From assembly GCA_029339505.1 (NCBI GenBank), contig JAQISU010000022.1, positions 17,551,001-17,615,000 on the forward strand: DNA of 64,000 bases. Direction: 5' to 3'. The stretch's first letter is position 1; every line of letters begins with the position of its first letter. The position numbers and the translations under genes were made by a program. Below, piece by piece: positions 17,101 to 30,343 of the stretch. The notes beneath the pieces were generated by a model. That model searched no databases, had not been told where the DNA came from, and saw only the letters and a list, made by a program, of their open reading frames with translations. Source of the stretch: Unio delphinus. Lineage: Eukaryota; Mollusca; Bivalvia; Unionida; Unionidae.

Positions 17101-20100
17101 ATTTAACACTGGTACTTATTGCACAGTAACCATACCACATGTCAACTTTATTGTACATAAAATAATTTGAATTTAACACTAGTATTTATTGCACAGTAAC
17201 CATGCCACATGTCAACTTTATTGTACATGAAATAATTTGAATTTAACACTGGTACTTATTGCACAGTAACCATTCCACATGTCAACTTTATTGTACATAA
17301 AATAATTTGAATTTAACACTGGTACTTATTGCACAGTAACCATACCACATATCAACTGTTGTACCTGAAATAATTTGAATTTAACACTGGTATTTATTGC
17401 ACAGTAACCATACCACATGTCAACTGTTGTACATGAAATAATTTGAATTTAACACTGGTACTTATTGCACAGTAACCATACCACATTTCAATTTTATTGT
17501 ATATGAAATAATTTGAATTTAACACTGGTACTTATTGCACAGTAACCATACCACATGTCAACTTTATTGTACATGAAATAATTTGAATTTAACACTGTTA
17601 TTTATTGCACAGTAACCATACCACATGTCAACTTTATTGTACATGAAATAATTTGAATTTAACACTGGTACTTATTGCACAGTAACCATACCACATTTCA
17701 ATTTTATTGTATATGAAATAATTTGAATTTAACACTGGTACTTATTGCACAGTAACCATACCACATGTCAACTTTATTGTACATAAATAATTTGAATTTA
17801 ACACTGGTACTTGTTGCACAGTAACCATACCACATATCAACTGTTGTACATGAAATAATTTGAATTTAACACTGGTACTTATTGCACAGTAACCATACCA
17901 CATTTCAACTTTATTGTACATGAAATAATTTGAATTTAACACTGGTACTTATTGCACAGTAACCATATCACATGTCAACTTTATTGTACATGAAATAATT
18001 TGAATTTAACACTAGTATTTTTTGCACAGTAACCATACCACATGTCAACTTTATTGTACATGAAATAATTTGAATTTAACACTGGTACTTATTGCACAGT
18101 AACCATACCACATGTCAACTTTATTGTACATGAAATAATATTCTTTACTCTTAACCTATAGTATTGCACAGTAACCATACCACATGTCAACTTTATTGTA
18201 CATGAAATAATTTGAATTTAACACTGGTACTTACTGCACAGTAACCATACCACATGTCAACTTTATTGTACATGAAATAATTTGAATTCAACACTGGTAC
18301 TTATTGCACAGTAACCATACCACATGTCAACTTTATTGTACATGAAATAATTTGAATTTAACACTGGTATTTATTGCACAGTAACCATACCACATGTCAA
18401 CTTTATTGTACATGAAATAATTTGAATTTAACACTAGTACTTATTGCACATTAACCATACCACATGTCAACTTTATTGTACATGAAATAATTTGAATTCA
18501 ACACTGGTACTTATTGCACAGTAACCATACCACATGTCAACTTTATTGTACATAAAATAATTTGAATTTAACACTAGTACTTAGTGCACATTAACCATAC
18601 CACATGTCAACTTTATTGTACATGAAATAATTTGAATTTAACACTGGTACTTATTGCACAGTAACCATACCACATTTCAACTTTATTGTACATGAAATAA
18701 TTTGAATTTAAGACTGGTACTTATTGCACAGTAACCATGCCACATTTCAACTTTATTGTATATGAAATAATATTTTTTACTCTTAACCTATAGTATTGCA
18801 CAGTAACCATACCACATTTCAACTTTATTGTACATGAAATAATTTGAATTTAACACTGGTACTTATTGCACAGTAACCATACCACATGTCAACTTTATTG
18901 TACATAAAATAATTTGAATTTAACACTAGTACTTAGGGCACAGTAACCATACCACATGTCAACTTTATTGTACATGAAATAATTTGAATTTAACACTGGT
19001 ACTTATTGCACAGTAACCATTCCACATGTCAATTTTATTGTACATAAAATAATTTGAATTTAACACTGGTACTTATTGCACAGTAACCATACCACATGTC
19101 AACTTTATTGTACATGAAATAATTTGAATTTAAGACTGGTACTTATTGCACAGTAACCATACCACATGTCAACTGTTGTACATGAAATAATTTGAATTTA
19201 ACACTGGTACTTATTGCACAGTAACCATACCACATGTCAACTTTATTGTACATGAAATAATATTCTTTACTCTTAACCTATAGTATTGCACAGTAACCAT
19301 ACCACATGTCAACTTTATTGTACATGAAATAATTTGAATTTAAGACTGGTACTAATTGCACAGTAACCATACCACATGTCAACTTTATTGTACATGAAAT
19401 AATATTTTTTACTCTTAACCTATAGTATTGCACAGTAACCATACCACATGTCAACTTTATTGTACATGAAATAATTTGAATTTAACACTGGTACTTATTG
19501 CACAGTAACCATACCATATGTCAACTTTATTGTACATGAAATAATTTGAATTCAACACTGGTACTTATTGCACAGTAACCATACCACATGTCAACTTTAT
19601 TGTACATGAAATAATTTGAATTTAACACTGGTATTTATTGCACAGTAACCATACCACATGTCAACTTTATTGTACATGAAATAATTTGAATTTAACACTA
19701 GTACTTATTGCACATTAACCATACCACATGTCAACTTTATTGTACATGAAATAATTTGAATTCAACACTGGTACTTATTGCACAGTAACCATACCACATG
19801 TCAACTTTATTGTACATAAAATAATTTGAATTTAACACTAGTACTTAGTGCACATTAACCATACCACATGTCAACTTTATTGTTCATGAAATAATTTGAA
19901 TTTAACACTGGTACTTATTGCACAGTAACCATACCACATTTCAACTTTATTGTACATGAAATAATTTGAATTTAAGACTGGTACTTATTGCACAGTAACC
20001 ATACCACATGTCAACTTTATTGTACATGAAATAATATTTTTTACTCTTAACCTATAGTATTGCACAGTAACCATACCACATTTCAACTTTATTGTACATG

Positions 20101-23100
20101 AAATAATTTGAATTTAGCACTGGTACTTATTGCACAGTAACCATACCACATGTCAACTTTATTGTACATAAAATAATTTGAATTTAACACTAGTATTTAT
20201 TGCACAGTAACCATGCCACATGTCAACTTTATTGTACATGAAATAATTTGAATTTAACACTGGTACTTATTGCACAGTAACCATTCCACATGTCAACTTT
20301 ATTGTACATAAAATAATTTGAATTTAACACTGGTACTTATTGCACAGTAACCATACCACATATCAACTGTTGTACCTGAAATAATTTGAATTTAACACTG
20401 GTATTTATTGCACAGTAACCATACCACATGTCAACTGTTGTACATGAAATAATTTGAATTTAACACTGGTACTTATTGCACAGTAACCATACCACATTTC
20501 AATTTTATTGTATATGAAATAATTTGAATTTAACACTGGTACTTATTGCACAGTAACCATACCACATGTCAACTTTATTGTACATGAAATAATTTGAATT
20601 TAACACTGTTATTTATTGCACAGTAACCATACCACATGTCAACTTTATTGTACATGAAATAATTTGAATTTAACACTGGTACTTATTGCACAGTAACCAT
20701 ACCACATTTCAATTTTATTGTATATGAAATAATTTGAATTTAACACTGGTACTTATTGCACAGTAACCATACCACATGTCAACTTTATTGTACATAAATA
20801 ATTTGAATTTAACACTGGTACTTATTGCACAGTAACCATACCACATATCAACTGTTGTACATGAAATAATTTGAATTTAACACTGGTACTTATTGCACAG
20901 TAACCATACCACATTTCAACTTTATTGTACATGAAATAATTTGAATTTAACACTGGTACTTATTGCACAGTAACCATATCACATGTCAACTTTATTGTAC
21001 ATGAAATAATTTGAATTTAACACTAGTATTTATTGCACAGTAACCATACCACATGTCAACTTTATTGTACATGAAATAATTTGAATTTAACACTGGTACT
21101 TATTGCACAGTAACCATACCACATTTCAATTTTATTGTATATGAAATAATTTGAATTTAACACTGGTACTTATTGCACAGTAACCATACCACATGTCAAC
21201 TTTATTGTACATAAAATAATTTGAATTTAACACTGGTACTTATTGCACAGTAACCATACCACATATCAACTGTTGTACATGAAATAATTTGTACTTAACA
21301 CTGGTACTTATTGCACAGTAACCATACCACATTTCAACTTTATTGTACATGAAATAATTTGAATTTAACACTGGTACTTATTGCACAGTAACCATACCAC
21401 ATGTCAACTTTATTGTACATGAAATAATTTGAATTTAACACTGGTATTTATTGCACAGTAACCATACCACATGTCAACTTTATTGTACATGAAATAATTT
21501 GAATTTAACACTGGTACTTATTGCACAGTAACCATACCACATTTCAATTTTATTGTACATGAAATAATTTGAATTTAACACTGGTACTTATTGCACAGTA
21601 ACCATACCACATATCAACTTTATTGTACATGAAATAATATTCTTTACTCTTAACCTATAGTATTGCACAGTAACCATACCACATTTCAACTTTATTGTAC
21701 ATGAAATAATTTGAATTCAACACTGGTACATATTGCACAGTAACCATACTACATATCAACTGTTGTACATAAAATAATTTGAATTTAACTCTAGTACTTA
21801 TTGCACAGTAACCATACCACATGTCAACTTTGTTGTACATGAAATAATTTGAATTTAACACTGGTACTTATTGCACAGTAACCATACCACATGTCAACTT
21901 TATTGTACATGAAATAATTTGAATTTAACACTGGTATTTATTGCACAGTAACCATACCACATGTCAACTTTATTGTACATGAAATAATTTGAATTTAACA
22001 CTGGTACTTATTGCACAGTAACCATACCACATGTCAACTTTATTGTACATGAAATAATTTGAATTTAACACTGGTACTTATTGGACAGTAACCATACCAC
22101 ATGTCAACTTTATTGTACATAAAATAATTTGAATTTAAAACTGGTACTTATTGCACAGTAACCATACCACATGTCAACTTTATTGTACATGAAATAATTT
22201 GAATTTAACACTGGTACTTATTGCACAGTAACCATACCACATGTCAACTTTATTGTACATGAAATAATTTGAATTTAACACTGGTATTTATTGCACAGTA
22301 ACCATACCACATATCAACTGTTGTACATGAAATAATTTGAATTTAACACTGGTACTTATTGCACAGTAACCATACCACATTTCAATTTTATTGTACATGA
22401 AATAATTTGAATTTAACACTGGTACTTATTGCACAGTAACCATACCACATGTCAACTTTATTGTACATGAAATAATATTCTTTACTCTTGACCTATAGTA
22501 TTGCACAGTAACCATACCACATGTCAACTTTATTGTACATGAAATAATTTGAATTCAACACTGGTACTTATTGCACAGTAACCATACCACATGTCAACTT
22601 TATTGTACATAAAATAATTTGAATTTAACACTGGTACTTATTGCACAGTAACCATACCACATGTCAACTTTATTGTACATAAAATAATTTGAATTTAACA
22701 CTGGTACTTATTGCACAGTAACCATACCACATGTCAACTTTATTGTACATGAAATAATTTGAATTTAACACTGGTACTTATTGCACAGTAACCATACCAC
22801 ATGTCAACTTTATTGTACATGAAATAATTTGAATTTAACACTGGTACTTATTGCACAGTAACCATACCACATTTCAATTTTATTGTACATGAAATAATTT
22901 GAATTTAACACTGGTACTTTTTGCACAGTAACCATACCACATGTCAACTTTATTGTACATGAAATAATTTGAATTTAACACTGGTACTTATTGCACAGTA
23001 ACCATACCACATGTCAACTTTATTGTACATGAAATAATTTGAATTTAACACTGGTACTTATTGCACAGTAACCATACCACATGTCAACTTTATTGTACAT

Positions 23101-24472
23101 GAAATAATATTCTTTACTCTTAACCTATAGTATTGCACAGTAACCATACCACATGTCAACTTTATTGTACATGAAATAATTTGAATTCAACACTGGTACT
23201 TATTGCACAGTAACCATACCACATGTCAACTTTATTGTACATGAAATAATATTCTTTACTCTTAACCTATAGTATTGCACAGTAACCATACCACATGTCA
23301 ACTTTATTGTACATGAAATAATTTGAATTTAAGACTGGTACTTATTGCACAGTAACCATACCACATGTCAACTTTATTGTACATGAAATAATATTTTTTA
23401 CTCTTAATCTATAGTATTGCACAGTAACCATACCACATGTCAACTTTATTGTACATGAAATAATTTGAATTTGACACTGGTACTTATTGCACAGTAACCA
23501 TACCACATGTCAACTTTATTGTACATGAAATAATATTTTTTACTCTTAACCTATAGTATTGCACAGTAACCATACCGCATGTCAACTTTATTGTACATGA
23601 AATAATTTGAATTTAACACTGGTACTTATTGCACATTAACCATACCACATGTCAACTTTATTGTACATAAAATAATTTGAATTTAACACTAGTACTTATT
23701 GCACAGTAACCATACCACATGTCAACTTTATTGTACATGAAATAATTTGAATTTAACACTGGTACTTATTGCACATTAACCATACCACATGTCAACTTTA
23801 TTGTACATGAAATAATTTGAATTTAACACTGGTACTTATTGCACAGTAACCATACCACATGTCAACTTTATTGTACATGAAATAATTTGAATTTAACACT
23901 GGTATTTATTGCTCAGTAACCATACCACATGTCAACTTTATTGTACTTGAAATAATTTGAATTTAACACTGGTACTTATTGCACAGTAACCATACCACAT
24001 GTCAACTTTATTGTACATGAAATAATTTGAATTTAACACTGGTACTTATTGCACAGTAACCATACCACATGTCAACTTTATTGTACATGAAATAATTTGA
24101 ATTTAACACTGGCATTTATTGCACAGTAACCATACCACATGTCAACTTTATTGTACATGAAATAATTTGAATTTAACACTGGTACTTATTGCACAGTAAC
24201 CATACCACATGTCAACTTTATTGTACATGAAATAATTTGAATTTAATACTGGTACTTATTGCACAGTAACCATACCACATGTCAACTTTATTGTACATGA
24301 TATAATTTGAATTTAACACTGGTACTTATTGCACAGTAACCATACCACATGTCAACTTTATTGTACATGAAATAATTTGAATTTAACACTGGTACGTATT
24401 GCACAGTAACCATACCATATGTCAACTTTATTGTACTTGAAATAATATTCTTTACTCTCAAACTATAGTATT
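14158..24472. repeat. 70-bp satellite array (about 147 units) with higher-order repeats
   Basis: The unit is 70 bp with core ttgcacagtaaccataccac, then atgtcaactttattgtacat and gaaataatttgaatttaaca. Variants include a 68-bp form (caactgttgtac) and a 72-bp form in which the 22-bp spacer ttgaatttaac... is replaced by att(c/t)tttactcttaacctatagta. Marker variants recur at a constant 3,011-bp spacing: ctaattgcac at 16341 and 19352, tagtgcac at 15571 and 18582, acttagggcac near 15921 and 18930. This defines two higher-order copies, about 15105-18115 and 18116-21125, with an internal repeat of about 1.26 kb. ORFs at 17742 and 21655 are repeat artefacts. Confidence 0.97.
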
Positions 24473-24484
24473 TCCAAAACTGTT

Positions 24485-24930
24485 ACACCAAAAACAAATT
24501 TAACAAAATTGGGGAGGAATGAAATGTCGATCATGACTACCTAGAAACTGGTGTTGTACGTATCAAATTGTATCCACATATGGAATAAAATACTCATAGT
24601 CAAGTACAAGACATCGGTCGCATTATAAATGACTGTTTTAGAAAACTTCATATTTAACTGTAGATACTATTTATTTCATTCATTACAAATTGCATTTAAT
24701 TCATTCATTTTGTTCCAAAGCTTAAGAATAAGTCTGGTATAAGTAACAATAGTATATGTAAAGGCATAAGTAATTACCCAATCATAACGTAAACAGCTGG
24801 GTCACAAATTTAACAAAATTGGGGAAGAATGATATGTCAATCATGACTACCTATAAATTGGTGTTGTACAACAATGAGTATATGTAAAGGCATAAGTAAT
24901 TACTCAGTCATAACATAAACAGCTGGGTCA
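24485..24930. repeat. Dispersed direct repeats flanking the satellite
   Basis: aatttaacaaaattgggga plus about 50 bp occurs at 24493 and 24806. gtatatgtaaaggcataagt plus about 35 bp occurs at 24752 and 24875. The second pair is about 123 bp apart, pointing to a local duplication. Confidence 0.7.
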
Positions 24931-25234
24931 AAGAGTATACAGAAGACCTTGTGTTGACCCCATGACTTTTCCTCAAAATTATTATTGTAATAAAACCACA
25001 TGTATGTCTCCAAGATCCAGTTTCATGTACCCAGTAACAAAAGCAAAATCTTTCTCATGCAAACTATTCTTTATCCAAACATATCCTTTTCTCATAATCA
25101 GAAGCATTTCTTCTTTCAGAGTGCGGTCTGACTAAAGAATAAAAGCTGAGACAAGACAATATTGTATAGTTTTATGAATAATTGCCATTGTGCCTTACAG
25201 AATCAAGTAATATGAAAACAGTTAAACTTAAGAT

Positions 25235-25912
25235 TAGTGATGGGAATCAGTCAGAAATTCATAATCGATTATAGGTTCCCCTTAACCAATTGATCATTGA
25301 TTATAATCGGTTACTAAGAGCAAATTTTAATTTTTGTTAAACAGTTATATCTCTGATCAAGAGTTCAGTATGTTTATAAATGTACAGGAGTAATCTCTTT
25401 TAATGACACATATACTTTAACCTGACAATAATATTACATTGTGTGTTATATATTTTCTACAACTTTGTTAAATGAACGCAACTATTTATGGCTGATCAGG
25501 AAAATGGAACTGAAATACTGCTACAATCACCCAAAATTCTTTCGTTCATATGTGATGTGTCTATAATATAAAGTATAGAAGGACATCTTTTTCTTGTTTG
25601 TCATTGTTTATAAATAATACAAAAGATGTTTCAATTTAACTGAAATAAATTATCAAAATGTGTTTAAATTTATTCACTCAACAATTTAACAAGTTGACCA
25701 TGTAATAATGACTATATGTTCCTAATTATGAATCATAAGGTTTCATATTTGTATTTGTGAAGGGAACTAATACATTTTGAGTCAACATTAGTGGCTGGGT
25801 TTTTTACTAACCTTTGTGTCTCCCTTTACACGCAATCGATTATGGAGTTCACAATCGATTATCTGCTCAACCAACTGATGATCGATTATAATCGATAATC
25901 GGAACAACACTA
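25235..25912. mobile_element. Non-autonomous hAT element (MITE), 8-bp target duplication
   Basis: cttaagat occurs at 25227-25234 and 25913-25920, a perfect 8-bp duplication as made by hAT transposases. Ends are TAGTGATGGGAATC (left) and TAGTGTTGTTCCGA (right, reverse complement), imperfect inverted termini. Both ends carry clustered aatcgatta/ataatcgat palindromes, like the subterminal transposase-binding repeats of hAT elements. No transposase is encoded in the 678 bp. Confidence 0.8.
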
Positions 25913-25920
25913 CTTAAGAT

Positions 25921-26114
25921 GCCCAAATTTTGAAATGAGCAATGTTATGATTAGATGATGTTTAAGATTTCAAAACTTTACAAATGTGAACAATCTTTAC
26001 ATCAAATCACATTTTTCAGAAACCAAGTTTCCAAGGTTGCATCTTCCAGTCTATTAAAAAATAAGTGCTCTGTTTAATATCGGCAAATATATAAATTTAG
26101 TAACTAAGACTGAA
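25921..26114. other. No gene seen
   Basis: AT-rich spacer between the hAT element and a possible exon. Confidence 0.4.
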
Positions 26115-26332
26115 TTAATTATAGTTTAAAACATCAGGTATACAAATGAGGAAAAGAGTGAAAGACGTGTATGGGAAACATTTCTTATCATTTTGCAATT
26201 TTTGTGCTGAGCGGACCAGTTCCTGACCACTATTCCTGTGCATTAATCCAATTCCATCTTTGAATAAATTGTAATTATGAATGTATTTTACATCTAAGTC
26301 TGAATGTGGGATATCCAATGATGGGAACCAAT
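26115..26332 (-). CDS. Possible terminal exon, product unrecognised
   Basis: On the minus strand, ctctggttttag precedes an open frame starting WFPSLDIPHSDLDVKYIHNY and ending TSFTLFLICIPDVLNYN with a stop at 26115. After two bases that would complete a split codon the exon has 71 codons. The mixed composition looks coding, and a GIGLMHRNSGQELVRSAQKL stretch lies in the middle. I found no convincing upstream exon before 27.7 kb on this strand, so it may be a gene fragment or chance. Confidence 0.3.
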
Positions 26333-27070
26333 CTAAAACCAGAGATCATCACATGTTGACCTGCTGAAATAACCTAAGTGGCTTGTATTTATAGAAGAAC
26401 CATGATTGTTGTGCCAATTTTAGCTAGATCAATTTTTTCAATTTCCTGTTTTAGTGAAAGTATAATGGCTCCAGGGATAGTTGTAAGATGCAAAGCTTGA
26501 TAAGAATGGAGTTATCGATAACAAGAGGTTTGTTCTTTGAAATTAGTCATTTGTGATGCTCATCTTACTGGCAATGGGCTCGTTCCTTTATAGAAGTACA
26601 ATATCTTGATGATCCGGGAATAATAGGTAATACTATTACAGCAGGGGATTCGTTTTTGCTTTTTATAAATGTGTATTACCTTGTGATCATTTTAGGGAAG
26701 TTGTCAATTTGAATTTTGCTGGTCACAGTACATTACTAAAGATGTATCATCATTATATTTGTACATACATGTATAATGATGTTTATGAACGTTTATGTTT
26801 AGAATACTTTTATTTTATATTTATGTTTTAATTTGGATGTATGGACCATGCAGTCTGAACTAACGAATTATTATCTTATTACACACGTGATATTCTGCAA
26901 ATGGGGAATCAATATAGGATTAGAATTTCCAATTTATGGACCAATAATTGTGGATTGCTGTATTCTGTTATTTTTTCTGTGCTTGTGTGTGTTGGATTTT
27001 TAACATAGCTTTTACAATTTTTCAGTCATATCGCTACGATGTTTGCAATGTGACAGTTTATAGTGATATC
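26333..27070. other. No gene seen
   Basis: AT-rich sequence without repeats or ORFs that I can support. Confidence 0.4.
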
Positions 27071-27074
27071 TAAC

Positions 27075-27295
27075 CCCTGGGCATCATGCCACATACATGT
27101 AGTATGATGTCCCACACGGTCACATTATCCTGACTCCAGGCTGACCATTCCTAAAACTAACCTCTTAATGCTGAGCACCAAGCGAGGCATTTCTGGTATC
27201 ATTTTTATAAGTCTTTGGTATGACTAGGCCGGGGTTCGAACCCACGACCTACTACATTTATAGACGGACGCTCTGAACACTCCTGAGCAGTGGTT
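27075..27295 (-). mobile_element. tRNA-derived SINE
   Basis: On the minus strand a tRNA-like head (gctcaggagtg... A box; ggttcgaaccccgg B box at 27236-27249) is followed by a body with ccaaagacttataaaaatga. The tRNA cloverleaf is not complete, so this is a SINE and not a tRNA gene. It differs from the SINE at 1641. Confidence 0.65.
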
Positions 27296-27737
27296 GTTTT
27301 GTCTTCAGATTGTTTTTTGAAGCAGTGCCTCAAATAGGAAGGAAAACAACTGTTTAATTTGACTTCTGAAATTGTTTTATTTCTAAATGATATTACTTCT
27401 CATGTATTTATCTATATGTGATCAACATTTTTTCTCTCGATCTCTTTTCTTCAAACTGAGTTGTCTACATTCTTGCAACACGCCAGGAAAGGCATTTGTA
27501 TTAATAACAATCCATCACCTTTAAAAAGCACGCAGAGCTTAAGTTATGTACCAATTAATTAGTACCGCCTTGCATTTCCAGAACACTTAATTTAATAATT
27601 CATGGAAATCATAAACCTTTTAGACGTTTGCAAAATGTCATAGAAATGCGACATCAAACTGATGACTATTAAGTCATATTTGAGAATAAATATTACATGT
27701 TACTGGGATTTTCTCAAAGTAACAAGTAGTAATATGG

Positions 27738-28028
27738 GTCCGTCTGGCGACAATGGGAAATCCAGTCAAAAAGGGCTTGGGTCCGTCTGGCGACAAGCTT
27801 TCTAGCGACAATGGGAAATCCAGTCAAAAAGGGCTTGGGTCCGTCTGGCGACAAACATAGTGGACCTGTCTGACGACAAACATAGTGGGCCTGTCTAGCG
27901 ACCAGGAAAATTTAACATGGTGGGCCTATCTAGCGACAAGGGGAATTTAACATGGTGGGCCTATCTAGCGACAAGGGGAATTGAACATGGGGAATATTAT
28001 TTATGTATGGGACTGTCTAGCGACAAGG
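27738..28028. repeat. Irregular minisatellite around (g)tctagcgacaagg
   Basis: At least ten copies of gtctggcgacaa / tctagcgacaagg. They are spaced by two spacer families: tgggaaatccagtcaaaaag, and gaatttaacatggtgggcct. Units are 34-45 bp. Confidence 0.85.
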
Positions 28029-28151
28029 AAAAATGGAGGCAAAGAAAGCAACTATTTTTTTGAGGTATATGAGTTTCCCTGAAAAGGGCCTTTGGATACT
28101 TCTTCTTTTATTTTCTGCCGATGTTCCACCACCTTTTGATTTATTAATGAT

Positions 28152-28685
28152 TCACTTTTTGTTCTTCTTTTCGTCCTCGGGAATCCAGGCAGGATGCCCC
28201 ATAGCTCTAAACTTTTCTTGGATCTTTATCCAATTGTTATTTAATCTTTCAAATTCCTCTTTCTTTTTTATGTTTTCATTGTCCTTTCTCTCCTTACTCC
28301 ATTTATCTTTTATCTTCTTCACTTCTTCTGATAGTTCCTTTCTAATCAGTTCTTCGGCTTTCTTGAGCTGGTCCAAACCATTTTGGACATGGGGCCACTC
28401 TGTCAAGACAGTGTCCAAAAAACACTTTACGTTTTCGACAATATCTATCACTTCCTTTAATGTTCCCACTCTGAGATAGGGTGGGTTAATGCAGCCTCGT
28501 AACTTTTCGGCTGCTTCTTCTAGCATTCCTTCTAAGAGCTCCCTGCCTATTTTCAGTCTGTTTGCAAAGTCCAGGCTGTTCGTAAACTTCCATTCGTTAT
28601 GTAGTTTTTCCACTACATATTCCCCGTCTAATATCCAGAAGTAGCTGTGTCTTAAATTGTTGAATAAAGTTGATGCTGTCACCAT
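28152..28685 (-). CDS. 177-aa intronless ORF with coiled coil, unknown function
   Basis: ATG at 28685 (minus strand) to a stop at 28152. The first ~60 residues are mixed (MVTASTLFNNLRHSYFWILD...) and the middle has NPPYLRVGTLKEVIDIVENV. Residues ~110-155 are highly charged and heptad-like (KKAEELIRKELSEEVKKIKD, then KWSKERKDNENIKKKEEFER), which predicts a coiled coil. It ends in PEDEKKNKK. There are no membrane segments or signal peptide. The absence of introns and the repeat-rich setting suggest an ORF1/gag-like protein of an unrecognised retroelement, but I cannot name a family. The plus-strand ORF over it (28033-28479) is a shadow. Confidence 0.5.
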   Translation of the reverse strand: MVTASTLFNNLRHSYFWILDGEYVVEKLHNEWKFTNSLDFANRLKIGRELLEGMLEEAAEKLRGCINPPYLRVGTLKEVIDIVENVKCFLDTVLTEWPHVQNGLDQLKKAEELIRKELSEEVKKIKDKWSKERKDNENIKKKEEFERLNNNWIKIQEKFRAMGHPAWIPEDEKKNKK

Positions 28686-28689
28686 CTTC

Positions 28690-29575
28690 TATGGTTATTC
28701 CGTGGAATGGTTCTAATTCAATTCAATTATATGAATTAAGGTCGCATGTGCAACTATGTGCTTTCGCGACCAGTTAATGCCCGAGGGTCGGGCTATTTAA
28801 TTGGTCGGGACCAAAGGTAACTTTGAGTACACTAGGCTGTGTTGTCGCAGTCTCCCCGGCACCCGCGTTAAATGGCAGTCACGCCTTAGAGTAACATGTC
28901 GGATCACGGCAAAGAGGAAAGGCACCCGGTTTAGGAAAGCTAATTTGTCATATTCTTTCACTCTAGTTAAAGACGGAATCCAATCGGTTTAATATCTTAT
29001 TACTTCTAAAATGATGTATTAAGTATCTGTGTAATTAGTGAATTGCCAAATAGTTTAGTTGTACTTTACATCAGTATGAAAATAGACCAAGCTTGAAATT
29101 AAGATTTCCAACATCTAATCAGAACCCATGTTACGTAAAAGTAGATAAAGTCAAATGGATCAGCCATGTTTTCGTCGACAATCAGGTTAGCCTATTTCTG
29201 TTTCTCCACACTTCTGGATGTTGCCATTGTTTACGCTTGAAACGCCCGGGTCGCACTTATTTCCAATCTAGTCCAGTTTTACTATGGACAGAAAAAATAC
29301 CAATAATGTGTAAGCCACCTGTGTAATTATATCAAATCCATATAGTCATATAATTTTTCATCGTTCCTATCAATAAATATTTCTAGCACATATTGTACAT
29401 GTTGTAGGTCCTTAACAAATTTAATTGTTAAAATGTCTTAGCGACATAAATGAGTGTTGTCACTGTTAGGTATTTTAGCTTGTTAATTTCGAGAGGTGGT
29501 CAAAATTGATCAAGTTAGATTTCGAGAAAGAGATTGTTCGAAAAGGGTTCTCGTACCAAATGAGAACCCTGGGAA
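28690..29575. other. 5' flank of the 177-aa ORF, otherwise no gene seen
   Basis: 28760-28960 is unusually GC-rich for this window and could be the 5' UTR or promoter of the ORF read leftward. A perfect 8-bp hairpin, gggttctc/gagaaccc with a 9-nt loop, lies at 29549-29573. Confidence 0.4.
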
Positions 29576-30343
29576 AGGAAAAAAATTAAATAAAGAAAAA
29601 AAAATATTTAAAAAAAATAAAAAAGAAAACAAAAGAAAAAGAAAAAAACATTAGAGTTGGAGTGGGTTGTGTTTGGTGTTATTTCATTTCTTCCTTCTTT
29701 TTCTGTTCTTTTCCCTTTTCTCTTTCCCACTTTCTTCCTACTCCCTTCTTCCCTCTTTCTTTCTTTTTCCTTCTTCCCTCATTCTTTTCCCTTTCTTTTT
29801 ACTTTTTCTTGTCGGTTGGTTGGTGTTATGTTTCCTTGAGCTATCACTATTTGATCCCAGTGTTCTCATCACACTTGTATTTATCTTGCCACTTGTCCGT
29901 TGACTGGTTTTACTGTACCTACATTGTGCCACTACTTAGTGTAATTTTATCTCCCCTCCCCCTCTTCTCCTTCTTCCCTTTCTCCCCTTTCTTCCTTTTT
30001 TTCCTCGCATTACAATGTTTATATTATCCCCCCTCCTTTCCCTTCCTTTCCCCTTTCCCCTTTTCTCTTTTATTTTATATATTTATTTTAGGGTAATGTT
30101 AAGGGGTTCTGCTTTTTTAAGCTAGCGGTATTACTATCCGCTCTGGCCCCTTTAAATGATATGGCCTCGTTAAATATTTATTTATTTGGTAGTTATAATA
30201 TTTTTTTTTGTCTGTTTATTTAAGGCATTGTTACGTGGGTCTGCGTTTGAGCTAGGGGTGTTATTATCTGCTCTGGCCCCTTGATTGATAAATATTAATC
30301 CTATGGCTAATATGTTTATTTATTTATTTGATGGTTTTGATAT
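29576..30343 (-). mobile_element. 3' UTR of the I-clade-like LINE
   Basis: Read on the minus strand, it follows the RNase H/zinc-knuckle stop. It holds two tandem copies of about 140 bp built around ggggccagagc(a/g)gata and ggggccagagcggatagtaa, then a long purine-rich tract (pyrimidine on plus, 29690-30080) and an A/T-rich end. The small plus-strand ORFs at 29657-30096 come from this tract and are not genes. Confidence 0.6.

Noticed and set aside
17742..21861. 66-68-aa ORFs with repeated NSNYFMYNKV
   Set aside because: Direct translation of satellite units; frames appear only where a 68- or 69-bp unit shifts phase.
14158..24472. CRISPR-like repeat array
   Set aside because: Units are contiguous near-identical 70-mers with no unique spacers or cas genes, in a eukaryotic context: satellite DNA.
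27220..27295. Functional tRNA gene
   Set aside because: Good B box, but no complete acceptor stem or cloverleaf, and SINE body attached.
29657..30096. Phe/Ser/Pro-rich plus-strand ORFs
   Set aside because: Translation of the pyrimidine-rich complement of a LINE 3' UTR.
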